Assembly (NCBI GenBank): GCA_024641835.1
Contig: JAHECH010000156.1
Span: 1 to 8,237 of the forward strand
Direction of reading: 5' to 3'
DNA length: 8,237 bases
From: Deltaproteobacteria bacterium
GTDB lineage: Bacteria > Desulfobacterota > DSM-4660 > Desulfatiglandales > HGW-15
Shown here: piece by piece, positions 1-5,985 of the stretch
How positions within the stretch are numbered: the stretch's first letter is position 1
How the letters are laid out: each line of letters opens with the position of its first letter
Notes under the pieces: model-generated
The model's input: the letters and a program-made list of their open reading frames with translations, nothing else
The model's database searches: none
What the model was told of the DNA's origin: nothing
Position numbers and translations under genes: made by a program

Positions 1-658
1 CCTGTGTCCCCCGGATACGCTGAAGCACCGATCGTGCCTTATCTGCCATGCCACGACTCAACAGCCAGCGCGGGCTGGCCGGCAAGCGCCACATCGCAAT
101 AACGAGGATTGCTGAGGGAATTGCCGCCAGACCGAACATGTAGCGCCAGCCTTGAATGGCGGATAAGGCATAGTCAACCAGATACGCAACAACGATCCCG
201 ACGGTAACAGCGAGCTGATTAACAGAAACCAAGGAGCCCCGGACCTTGGCTGGCGATACCTCTGAGATGTACATCGGCGCCGTAAAGGAAGCGAGACCTA
301 TGGCGACACCGACGATAATCCGACCGGAAATCAGCGCCGTCACCGTAGGAGCCAAAGCGGTGCCCACAGCGCTCAAGGAAAAGATGACGCCAGCCAGGAT
401 GATGATCTTGCGACGCCCAAAGCGGTCTGACAGAGCTCCACCGATTACGGCGCCAATCACTGCGCCGATCAGCACCGCACTGACCACTGTCTCTTGCAGG
501 GTGGTTGAAAGAGAAAATTCCTTCTTGATGAAAAGGATGGCACCTGAGATGACGCCGGTGTCATACCCAAACAGCAACCCGCCTAGGGCCGCGATACCAA
601 CGGCGATGCGAACAAAGCGCTCTCCCTCACTTCGTTTCGGTGACGATATCTTCGACAT
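1..658 (-). CDS. Sugar porter family MFS transporter, N-terminal half (C-terminus beyond left edge)
   Basis: This encodes an inner-membrane sugar transporter of the major facilitator superfamily, sugar porter family (relatives are XylE, GalP and the GLUTs), which usually import a hexose or pentose by proton symport. Only 219 residues are in the window, roughly TM1 to TM6 and the start of the central loop; family members are about 450-480 residues. Family signatures are in order: GYDTG at 31-35 in TM1, DRFGRR at 78-83 in the TM2-TM3 loop, PMYISEVSP followed by RG at 128-141, QL at 148-149, WRYMF at 171-175 and PASPRWL at 193-199. The last is a PESPRWL variant with Ala in place of Glu. The ATG at 658 is chosen because AAGGAGG lies 5 bases upstream and the sugar-porter signature begins about 16 residues in. 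It lies downstream of the glucoamylase on the same strand, which suggests a role in glucose or oligosaccharide use. The substrate cannot be read from the sequence. Confidence 0.93.
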   Translation of the reverse strand, partial: MSKISSPKRSEGERFVRIAVGIAALGGLLFGYDTGVISGAILFIKKEFSLSTTLQETVVSAVLIGAVIGAVIGGALSDRFGRRKIIILAGVIFSLSAVGTALAPTVTALISGRIIVGVAIGLASFTAPMYISEVSPAKVRGSLVSVNQLAVTVGIVVAYLVDYALSAIQGWRYMFGLAAIPSAILVIAMWRLPASPRWLLSRGMADKARSVLQRIRGTQ

Positions 659-663
659 GCTCA

Positions 664-670
664 CCTCCTT
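664..670 (-). promoter_or_regulatory. Shine-Dalgarno AAGGAGG that fixes the transporter start
   Basis: AAGGAGG on the minus strand ends 5 bases before the ATG at 658. The frame is open without a stop for another 81 codons upstream, to an ATG at 901. This site is the main reason to start the transporter at 658 instead. Confidence 0.85.
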
Positions 671-1028
671 AAGTATCAGCCGGTGCTTATATGTACGGCC
701 CGTTCCCCAAATGGTCATGTGGGCATTCAGGTCAGGATGATGAGGCATTTCAGAAAAAGCCTTATCACCCTGTTGGCCCAGCTCGAATAGGGTTTCTATG
801 AGCGAGTTTCTAAAACAACGGCATTTGGGCAACATCCCGTGTATGGTTGACGCCCATGGGTGATCTTCATAGGAATTATTCCCTACCGCCTCCTCAACCA
901 TGACCTAAAGTTGATCGCGGGGCAGCGATTTCTTCGTTTCTCTATTTTGAAAGAGACCCCCATGACCCCTCAGATATCAGCCATGGCCCATACGTCACCG
1001 AATTTATGACCCAGAGTACCAAGTCTTC
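671..1028. other. Intergenic region, about 360 bases, no gene recognised
   Basis: This lies between the glucoamylase stop and the transporter ribosome binding site. The minus strand has an open frame from ATG 901 in phase with the transporter, but its translation is low in hydrophobic content, shows no known motif and lacks a good ribosome binding site. I see only an 8-bp CCCATGGG palindrome near 854-861, no clear terminator with a T-run, and no convincing -35/-10 pair. The length would allow a separate promoter for the transporter. Confidence 0.5.
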
Positions 1029-3452
1029 TCAGGAAGGTGTCTGCGCGGTCATTTGGATTGTGAAGTTGGTTCCTTCCCACCTGTCGGCCTCAGGCCAATA
1101 GAAAGTGAATTGCACCTCTGTCCCAACACGGAGTTCAGACGTAGGCAAGTCGACTATGTGGATGCCCATCCCGGTATCTCGTGTTTCGTTATTATTCACC
1201 ATGTGCCAGCCGTCGGTAGTCCAGCGTACAACAGCTGATGCCCGTAATTCCACACGCAGCGTCTTAGCGATTGGAACGGTTCGGCACTTCTGATTGAAGC
1301 GCCAAATAGCATAGGGGGAGCCGGTCTCCTCCACCAAATAACGCTGGACCGGCTGAGGCGGTTGATCGAAGACGCGGTTATCTCGCAGAGAGCGACATAG
1401 CTTTAAATACTCGGCATGCGCCCATACAAGAGGTCTTGCCGATCCGGTCGGCTGTCCCCGGAAGAGGCCAGCGTCAGGAATGTCCGCTGTGTCCCAGACC
1501 TGCTCGGGAATCATGTTTTCCTCGCCGGCAAATCTTTCCAGTGCATGGAGAAGCCGTTCGGCTTCCTCGCGCCGGCCGGCCATCAGTTCGTAGTGAGCCC
1601 GTTCGCCCGTAAGCAAAGGCCAGGCCCGGCCTGAGCCCGTGCCGTCAAAGGGTCTGCCGTCATCATGTTCTCCATAACCGTCGTCGTTATAACGGTGCCA
1701 AGCAGGTCCCCTAGGTGTCTCTACCCTGAGGAGCGTATCGATGAGCTTCAGTGTGTTCAGAACACGTGTATCTTCTGGTGAGCGAAGACCAAACCGGACG
1801 AAGGCCAAGGCATCTGGACTGACAATGTGGCCAGCAGGTTCACGGCTTTGTCCAGGCGGCCGATTCTTTATAGGGACGAATCCCTTTGCCGGTGAACCGG
1901 ACTCAGCCACCTCAGGTGGTGCAATCCGCACGTAGTATCCCTCTACACCCACTTGATGAGCAAGGTCGGTTCCTGTAACGTAGACCCACCTCTCGATAGA
2001 AGCGTTCCAGGCATCGGCCGTCTCGCGAAGGTACATCGCTGCTGCGGGCTCTTGGTTCAAATCAGCGAAGTCTGCGGCGGCCAACAGCGCGGCAATCTCC
2101 GCGGCCAGAGTGAACGGGGAGTAGCCGGGGTCCTCCTCCCAGCGATCCTGCTGCGTGACTGGGCCATTGCGCACCAGGAATGTGGCCGCTTGACGAACCG
2201 TCGGCCAGAAGCGTGCCAGGCTTTCGCCGTTTAGGACTCCCTCTCGGCGAGCCATATCGGTAAGCAGGATGGGTAGAGCGGTCTCATCCATCTGAACACC
2301 GCTCCAGAAAGGGGCCCCATCGATCCACATGTTTTGCGGCCAGTGGCCGTCGTCCTCTTGCGTGACTTGCAGATATCTCAGCACCCGGCCAGCATCCTCT
2401 CTTGCTCCCATGGCGAGCAGTGCTCCCCCTATTTCAACCAGGTCGCGGGTCCAGACGAGATGGTACCCGCCCAAGTCGTCGTCACCCTTGGTGAAGCCCC
2501 AGGGAATAGAGAGGCTTGCGATCATACCACCAGCCACGTATTTAGCCTCATGAACGCGAATTAACGCCTTGCTGATATGGTATAGGTCGCTCTGCTTTTC
2601 ATCTGCTTCCGGGGGAGGCAAAGTTTTCTGCCAGCCCTGCCATTCGCTGATGAATGCTGTACGTGCTTTGCTAAAGCCGTCCAACAAACCTGCCCGGGCA
2701 AAGTGACCCGCCTCCTCAAAGTGGTGGCCAAATCCGAGAGCCAGAACAAAGGCCCCGCCGGTGGCCTGCAGGTCCACTTCTCCCGTAAGCGCCACTACGC
2801 CTTTCTCCGCCCTGGTGTAATTCCAGCGCATCTTCCGATGGCGTACCAGATCTTGCCAGCCGTCCGAAACCCCCACGAAGCCGACAGAACGATTCAACCA
2901 CGGAGCTGAGCACGCAAGGGCGAGGGCACATCCGTGTCCTTCAGCAAACAGAAATGGTGTGCCCTTAAAATCATCTACCCAGGCAGTGTTGGCATTACCC
3001 TTATTGCCCAGATGAGGGGCCAGCAACACGTAGAGACGAAAATCGTTCGCAGATCCCCCCTGAGGTACAAATTCAATGTGTTGCAGTAGAACGTCCCGTG
3101 CCGGATCTGTTATGATTTCTTTAGTGATTCTATACCGACCCTTTTCGCAGGTGTTGACCAATCGGAAGCCGGGTACGCCCTTATCCAAAAAGGCCAGCTT
3201 ATGCGATGTATGCCGTTTCTCTTCAGAGAAGAAATCTCTTCCGTCTGTGACGATCAATCCCATGTCTTTGGTGCAGGCTTGATCAACACGGGGGTAGTAG
3301 ATTTCGTTCAAAACACCATCCTTCAAGGTGAACCACACTCTACTTCCACGATTCAGCGCAGTACCGACACCACTTTTATCGCTGGAAGTCCAGTGCGGAT
3401 TAGCGCCTGGTGCCCCGGGAGCATAGCGAGTTGGTGTGTCTATTTTGATCAT
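1029..3452 (-). CDS. Glucoamylase-like glycoside hydrolase, family GH15 (glucan 1,4-alpha-glucosidase)
   Basis: This is an 807-residue inverting alpha-glucosidase that should release beta-D-glucose from the non-reducing ends of alpha-1,4-glucans such as glycogen or maltodextrin. The layout is the bacterial glucoamylase/glucodextranase one. A beta-sandwich N-domain spans about 10-275. An (alpha/alpha)6 catalytic barrel spans about 285-690. A beta-rich C-terminal module spans about 700-805. Barrel signatures are GGYHLVWTRDL (328-338), WPQNMW (371-376), RWEEDPGYSP (437-446, with acid candidates E439/E440) and MIPEQVWD (647-654, with base candidate E650). From the family, one Glu of the WEE pair is the general acid and the Glu in PEQ(V/I)W is the general base; both are present, so the enzyme should be active. 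No signal peptide is visible, so it is probably cytoplasmic. GGAAGGAG lies 7 bases before the ATG. The sugar transporter follows downstream. Other specificities, such as dextran-type glucans or trehalose, are possible. Confidence 0.93.
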   Translation of the reverse strand: MIKIDTPTRYAPGAPGANPHWTSSDKSGVGTALNRGSRVWFTLKDGVLNEIYYPRVDQACTKDMGLIVTDGRDFFSEEKRHTSHKLAFLDKGVPGFRLVNTCEKGRYRITKEIITDPARDVLLQHIEFVPQGGSANDFRLYVLLAPHLGNKGNANTAWVDDFKGTPFLFAEGHGCALALACSAPWLNRSVGFVGVSDGWQDLVRHRKMRWNYTRAEKGVVALTGEVDLQATGGAFVLALGFGHHFEEAGHFARAGLLDGFSKARTAFISEWQGWQKTLPPPEADEKQSDLYHISKALIRVHEAKYVAGGMIASLSIPWGFTKGDDDLGGYHLVWTRDLVEIGGALLAMGAREDAGRVLRYLQVTQEDDGHWPQNMWIDGAPFWSGVQMDETALPILLTDMARREGVLNGESLARFWPTVRQAATFLVRNGPVTQQDRWEEDPGYSPFTLAAEIAALLAAADFADLNQEPAAAMYLRETADAWNASIERWVYVTGTDLAHQVGVEGYYVRIAPPEVAESGSPAKGFVPIKNRPPGQSREPAGHIVSPDALAFVRFGLRSPEDTRVLNTLKLIDTLLRVETPRGPAWHRYNDDGYGEHDDGRPFDGTGSGRAWPLLTGERAHYELMAGRREEAERLLHALERFAGEENMIPEQVWDTADIPDAGLFRGQPTGSARPLVWAHAEYLKLCRSLRDNRVFDQPPQPVQRYLVEETGSPYAIWRFNQKCRTVPIAKTLRVELRASAVVRWTTDGWHMVNNNETRDTGMGIHIVDLPTSELRVGTEVQFTFYWPEADRWEGTNFTIQMTAQTPS

Positions 3453-3459
3453 TTCATAT

Positions 3460-3467
3460 CTCCTTCC
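3460..3467 (-). promoter_or_regulatory. Shine-Dalgarno GGAAGGAG of the GH15 gene
   Basis: GGAAGGAG on the minus strand sits 7 bases before the ATG at 3452. An out-of-frame ATG at 3457 lies between them and is followed at once by a stop (ATG AAA TGA), so 3452 is the start. Confidence 0.8.
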
Positions 3468-3505
3468 GTACCTTCACCCGAATGATATGGAAATTTCTTA
3501 AGACG

Positions 3506-3568
3506 TAATCGATTTGATTCACTTGGTTCAATATAGTGGATAGTGTATTTTATGGGGGGAAGTTAGGT
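3506..3568 (-). repeat. 63-bp dispersed repeat, copy A
   Basis: By hand alignment this matches 5923-5985 in the same orientation at 52 of 63 positions without gaps. The better half, 3521-3568, matches at 42 of 48. Shared blocks are ACTTGGTTCAAT and TTTTATGGGGGGAAGT on the plus strand. Similarity stops abruptly on both sides. This copy lies upstream of the GH15 gene, within its likely promoter region. Copy B abuts an IS110 transposase remnant, so the repeat may be an IS end or a small non-autonomous element. I do not recognise it as a named family. Confidence 0.75.
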
Positions 3569-3754
3569 ACGTGATCTTGAATTCGCCTTTAGTTGAGCCC
3601 ATTACGTGGATTCTCCTGGTAGCAGCCGTTGTGGGGGCCCATCCGGCCGAGGCAAACATGGCGAAGGCGTTGGACGCCTTTATTCGCCTTCGCCAGAATA
3701 CCCTGTAGCTCGCTGCCTGAGTATCGACGATGTCCGCCAGCCTGTGCCGGGCTC
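3569..3754. other. Intergenic stretch with nested inverted repeats; no confident gene
   Basis: Together with the GH15 upstream region this makes about 300 bases (3453-3754) without a confident gene. Its main structure is the pair of alternative hairpins at 3660-3694. A 45-codon plus-strand frame from GTG 3571 to TAG 3706-3708 has one hydrophobic stretch (WILLVAAVVGA) followed by a short amphipathic tail. It has only a weak purine-rich leader and no family I recognise, so it is not called as a gene. Confidence 0.4.
3660..3694. repeat. Nested inverted repeats forming two mutually exclusive hairpins
   Basis: GGCGAAGGCG (3660-3669) is perfectly complementary to CGCCTTCGCC (3685-3694), giving a 10-bp stem with a 15-base loop. 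Inside it, AAGGCGT (3664-3670) pairs with ACGCCTT (3674-3680) around a TGG loop and is followed by TATT on the plus strand. The two stems share bases 3664-3669, so only one can form at a time. It could be a weak terminator for plus-strand transcripts or a 3' processing signal for the four-gene block; neither is certain. Confidence 0.5.
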
Positions 3755-3946
3755 CTAGTATTCGATCGAGGCTGTTACCGTAAGCAAAACGTCCGGTTGG
3801 TTCTGGTGATTTAATTTGTGCTGACACTCGTCGCAATCCCAGTCCTGCCATGATCCTTTGATCGCATCATCCAGACATTCACCGTATAAAGCGCAAAAGA
3901 CATTCCTGTTTCCTTTTCTCCGTAAAGGGTTGCGTTCCTTGTCCAT
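3755..3946 (-). CDS. Small four-cysteine protein, putative metal-binding, unknown function
   Basis: This is a 63-residue protein with a basic N-terminus (RRKGNRN at 9-15) and four cysteines arranged C18-x5-C24-x13-C38-x2-C41, with H43 and the tryptophans W33 and W36 close by. The pattern resembles small cysteine-rich proteins common in Desulfobacterota genomes, and the spacing would fit a zinc or other metal site. That is inference, since no function is known to me. CGGAGGAAG ends about 8 bases before the ATG at 3946. It is the last gene of a same-strand run, 138 bases after the lipoprotein gene. The last 15 or so residues after H47 look unstructured, and the stop lies near a region of decayed repeats, so the original C-terminus may have been altered. 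A regulatory or adaptor role is possible but unsupported. Confidence 0.75.
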   Translation of the reverse strand: MDKERNPLRRKGNRNVFCALYGECLDDAIKGSWQDWDCDECQHKLNHQNQPDVLLTVTASIEY

Positions 3947-4067
3947 AGCTTATCTTCCTCCGTTAGTTTCCGGGGGGCAGAGGTATTTCCCTCGAACCGG
4001 ATTGAGAGGAATCTCCAGCCTCCACCCCGATAAAAAAGCCGGTACCCAAAATCTTGTTATCCGATAG

Positions 4068-4091
4068 CGGCAAGTCCATAGGGACTAGCCG
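4068..4091 (-). terminator. Stem-loop overlapping the lipoprotein stop codon
   Basis: On the minus strand CGGC-T-AGTCC, loop CTAT, GGACT-T-GCCG forms a 9-bp stem with one T-T mismatch, and the TAG stop at 4085-4087 lies inside it. There is no T-run right after it on the minus strand; a T6 run occurs about 30 bases further on (near 4031-4037). It is thus a weak terminator candidate or an mRNA 3'-end stabiliser. On the plus strand it is followed by TCTTTT. Confidence 0.4.
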
Positions 4092-4615
4092 ATCTTTTCG
4101 GGCACAGTAAGAGTCTCTCGATTAAGAGGGGACGGGATGTAGACCAGGTTGATTTCCACCTGCCCTAGAGCCTTTCCCTCGACAGCCTTCCTTGGGATTG
4201 TGACATCCAAAGACCCTTCGGTCGATTCCCCGGGCTTAATAGCGCTCACGTACAAATTAGCCTTGGCTATTTTCTCCCCGGATTCAAAATCGATTGGCTT
4301 CCCAGCTTCATCTAGGTATTCAATGCTGACCGCCTGGATATCCAGCACGTCTTGCGACTTATTGGTTATTTTGATGTGACCCTGGAGGCTCGGGGTTTCG
4401 ACGATCTTCTTAGAAGTCATGTCTTCCCACATGACAAGTTGAAGGTCGCTGAGGTCTACAAGAAAATTCTGTCCCTTCACCTCAGCCTTCGGTGGAGCCA
4501 AATTCTTTGTGACTCTCTCCTGCTTGGGCGCCTCCGCCTTTTTCTCTCTAGCACAGCCGAATAATCCAATACCCATGCATAAAGCTATCAGCATGAAGAT
4601 CTTTTTGAATTGCAT
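4085..4615 (-). CDS. Putative lipoprotein with Ig-like C-terminal domain, unknown function
   Basis: This is a 176-residue exported lipoprotein. It has a type II signal peptide: QFKK, a hydrophobic core at about 6-19, and lipobox LFGC at 18-21 with C21 as the lipidated residue. The residues after Cys (ARE) lack Asp at +2, so the outer membrane is plausible by the usual Lol rule. A charged Lys/Glu/Pro linker covers about 22-50. A beta-rich domain at about 52-170 has the look of an FxLYD/DUF4352-type Ig-like domain (HIKITNKSQDVLDIQAVSIEYLDEAG, then IKPGES). The match is by style only. Start choice: an upstream in-frame ATG at 4636 lacks a ribosome binding site, while GGAGG lies 4 bases before ATG 4615. 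It is 63 bases downstream of the response regulator gene on the same strand, so co-transcription is likely. Confidence 0.82.
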   Translation of the reverse strand: MQFKKIFMLIALCMGIGLFGCAREKKAEAPKQERVTKNLAPPKAEVKGQNFLVDLSDLQLVMWEDMTSKKIVETPSLQGHIKITNKSQDVLDIQAVSIEYLDEAGKPIDFESGEKIAKANLYVSAIKPGESTEGSLDVTIPRKAVEGKALGQVEINLVYIPSPLNRETLTVPEKIG

Positions 4616-4678
4616 ACAACCTCCCCCTTTCAGCATGATACTGCGCCATTTCCAGAATTCCGGAGGAGCGCCAAAGGG

Positions 4679-5131
4679 CTACACCGGCCTCGTGATCCCC
4701 TGTTCCGCTTTTCTTAACTCCAGCGCTCCTTGAACCGTCTTTTCAAAATCGATTATTTTAAACGGCTTGAATATGACCGAATCAATAGACTCTCTTTTCG
4801 CCTTCTTCCAAACAGTCTCCCTGTCAGCACCCGTTAGCAGTATGATCGGAGTGTTTGGCGACCTTTCTTTGATGAAACGGGCCAAGCTCGAACCGTCCAT
4901 CATGGGCATCTGAAGGTCGGTTAAAACTAAATCAAAAGAACCGTCGATAAAGGCAGCGAGAGCTTCAAGCCCATTGTCGGCAAGAGCCACCTCAAATCCC
5001 ATGGAAGAAAGGATCCTGGAGAGGACATTCTGAACGTTTTTATTATCCTCAACCACCAGGATCCGCTCCCTTGTTCCTTGCCCTGCGTTTGTATACACCT
5101 TCGTCTTCTTCTCATTCATCACCTGCCCCAT
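4679..5131 (-). CDS. Stand-alone receiver-domain response regulator (CheY-like)
   Basis: This is a 150-residue protein with one receiver (REC) domain at about 22-140 and no output domain. From the ATG at 5131, the phosphorylation site residues are all present: acidic pair E28-D29 (VVEDN), phosphoacceptor D72 (LVLTDLQMPMMDG), T100 (LLTGAD) and K122 (FKPF). It should accept phosphate from a histidine kinase and act through protein contact; no kinase is in the window. A short polar N-terminal leader precedes the domain. A GTG at 5134 is also in frame, but AAGGAGG (5138-5144) is only 3 bases from it against 6 from ATG 5131, so ATG is preferred. A 5-bp hairpin (GGTGA/TCACC, 5148-5160) lies just upstream of the ribosome binding site. 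The gene lies between the unknown helical protein and the lipoprotein in a same-strand cluster. Confidence 0.93.
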   Translation of the reverse strand: MGQVMNEKKTKVYTNAGQGTRERILVVEDNKNVQNVLSRILSSMGFEVALADNGLEALAAFIDGSFDLVLTDLQMPMMDGSSLARFIKERSPNTPIILLTGADRETVWKKAKRESIDSVIFKPFKIIDFEKTVQGALELRKAEQGITRPV

Positions 5132-5137
5132 CACGGA

Positions 5138-5144
5138 CCTCCTT
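5138..5144 (-). promoter_or_regulatory. Shine-Dalgarno AAGGAGG deciding ATG 5131 over GTG 5134
   Basis: The site is a full AAGGAGG on the minus strand. It leaves a 6-base spacer to ATG 5131 and only 3 bases to the in-frame GTG 5134. Confidence 0.75.
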
Positions 5145-5283
5145 TCCGGTGACTTTCACCATGTCACGATGGTTGGTCTCTTCTGTCTGAATTCCCTCAG
5201 TTGCCTTTGCCTCTATCATCTCCCAGGTCAAACCCTACTTGCTCTGTGACCGGCGATAAAGATCTCGTTTTTCTGACCTTCAA

Positions 5284-5766
5284 TCAAAGTGTGGCTGCAT
5301 GCTCCTGAGCGAGATGAACTGGAACTCCCTCCAACGGAACAGCTGTCTGGCTCTGTTGCGCATTGAGATGCCTCTGAACCTTTCCTATGATTTTGCTGAA
5401 TCGGCCGTAGTCGATTTCGAGATGATCCAGGATCGCGGAATGGATATAAGCCTTGTCCAATTGCAGGCGAGCCTTCTTGAGGCCGTTGAAGAGGGTGTCG
5501 AGACAACCAAAGATCTCACGAAGATCATGAAAGACCACCTTCGGTGCCTCTTCCCCACACTGGCAGCCTGCGGAGATGCAATCCGTCAACATGAGACTCA
5601 CATCCATCTCTACCCCTTTGAGATCTTCCATGAGATCCACCAAGTCTTTTTCCTCTCGCTTTCTAGCCCACGCTGAGCAATCCTGTTCCAGCCTCTCGAG
5701 GCCGTGTTTGATCCTCTCAGCATGCGCTGTGAGTCTACCGGAATCTCTGTGAATGACGGTGTTCAT
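5284..5766 (-). CDS. Helical cysteine-containing protein of unknown function
   Basis: This is a 160-residue soluble protein that I do not recognise. It appears almost wholly alpha-helical with heptad-like stretches (about 10-60 and 80-135) and a loop holding C63-x4-C68-x-C70 (CISAGCQCGEEAP). Further cysteines are C30 and C88. There is no signal peptide or membrane segment. The tail from about 137 onwards is low in structure. AAGGAGG lies 7 bases before the ATG at 5766, and a cluster of operator-like repeats lies 80-135 bases upstream, so this is probably the first gene of the transcript that continues to the response regulator 152 bases downstream. A four-helix sensor-like or HPt-like role beside a stand-alone receiver is conceivable, but no phosphotransfer histidine motif is evident. 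The cysteine cluster could bind metal or respond to redox. Confidence 0.75.
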   Translation of the reverse strand: MNTVIHRDSGRLTAHAERIKHGLERLEQDCSAWARKREEKDLVDLMEDLKGVEMDVSLMLTDCISAGCQCGEEAPKVVFHDLREIFGCLDTLFNGLKKARLQLDKAYIHSAILDHLEIDYGRFSKIIGKVQRHLNAQQSQTAVPLEGVPVHLAQEHAATL

Positions 5767-5773
5767 ACGGTTT

Positions 5774-5780
5774 CCTCCTT
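5774..5780 (-). promoter_or_regulatory. Shine-Dalgarno AAGGAGG of the helical protein gene
   Basis: A full AAGGAGG on the minus strand has a 7-base spacer to ATG 5766. It supports this reading over the 125-codon plus-strand frame that overlaps the gene. Confidence 0.8.
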
Positions 5781-5843
5781 TCCTTGAGTTAGGTATTTTC
5801 GAGATGTTGCCAGAAGTCCCACCTTAGCCAGTGGGTACCAACG

Positions 5844-5902
5844 AACTGTAACACCATCATACAAGAGGAACCTTACAGAGACCTTTCCGGAACATTACAG
5901 TT
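5844..5902 (-). promoter_or_regulatory. Candidate regulated promoter: repeated CTGTAA/TTACAG sites with a -10-like hexamer
   Basis: Plus-strand GGAACCTTACAG (5867-5878) and GGAACATTACAG (5889-5900) differ at one base and start exactly 22 bp apart, two helical turns. AACTGTAA (5844-5851) and TTACAGTT (5895-5902) are perfect inverted copies of the same hexamer core. On the minus strand TATGAT (5861 down to 5856) could be a -10 box, without a good -35, as expected for an activator-dependent promoter. That would give a leader of roughly 80 bases before ATG 5766. The regulator is unknown. The 22-bp direct-repeat spacing recalls response-regulator boxes with 11-bp periodicity, but the match to any one box is not good. 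Confidence 0.4.
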
Positions 5903-5923
5903 TTGAAAGGTTTTCAAAAACCT
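5901..5923. repeat. Two overlapping short palindromes
   Basis: TTTTGAAA (5901-5908) pairs with TTTCAAAA (5912-5919) around GGT. The shifted pair AGGTTTT (5908-5914) and AAAACCT (5917-5923) surrounds CA. Only one can form at a time. They sit exactly between the operator-like cluster and repeat copy B. No T-run follows on either strand. Confidence 0.5.
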
Positions 5924-5985
5924 AATCGACTTACCTAACTTGGTTCAATACGCTGGATACTGCATTTTATGGGGGGAAGTCAGGT
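5923..5985 (-). repeat. 63-bp dispersed repeat, copy B
   Basis: This is the partner of 3506-3568 in the same orientation (52 of 63 identities). Its right end falls where the IS110 transposase similarity ends. The last codons of the remnant frame (after DFRR) and its TAA stop are read from this repeat, so the repeat either truncated the transposase or marks a recombination point. Confidence 0.75.

Noticed and set aside
246..740. Plus-strand open frame of 164 codons
   Set aside because: It is antisense to the sugar porter, whose translation carries several family motifs. The plus frame has no ribosome binding site or recognisable domain.
659..901. 81-codon N-terminal extension of the transporter to ATG 901
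   Set aside because: It is in frame and stop-free, but lacks a good ribosome binding site and shows no motif, while AAGGAGG and the family start pattern support ATG 658.
3528..3851. Minus-strand frame of 107 codons
   Set aside because: It overlaps the four-Cys gene in another frame, runs through the 63-bp repeat, is rich in arginine as shadow frames often are, and matches no family I know.
3960..4084. Possible riboswitch or tRNA-like piece (a GGTTCGA on the minus strand)
   Set aside because: Only isolated 4-bp pairings could be found; no acceptor stem or known riboswitch core is present.
5112..5219. Minus-strand 35-codon frame overlapping the response regulator start
   Set aside because: The purine run GGGAG touches the ATG directly with no spacer, and the composition is unremarkable. 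A leader peptide cannot be excluded but is not supported.
5299..5676. Plus-strand frame of 125 codons
   Set aside because: It is antisense to the 160-residue minus-strand gene, which has a full ribosome binding site and a same-strand neighbour cluster.
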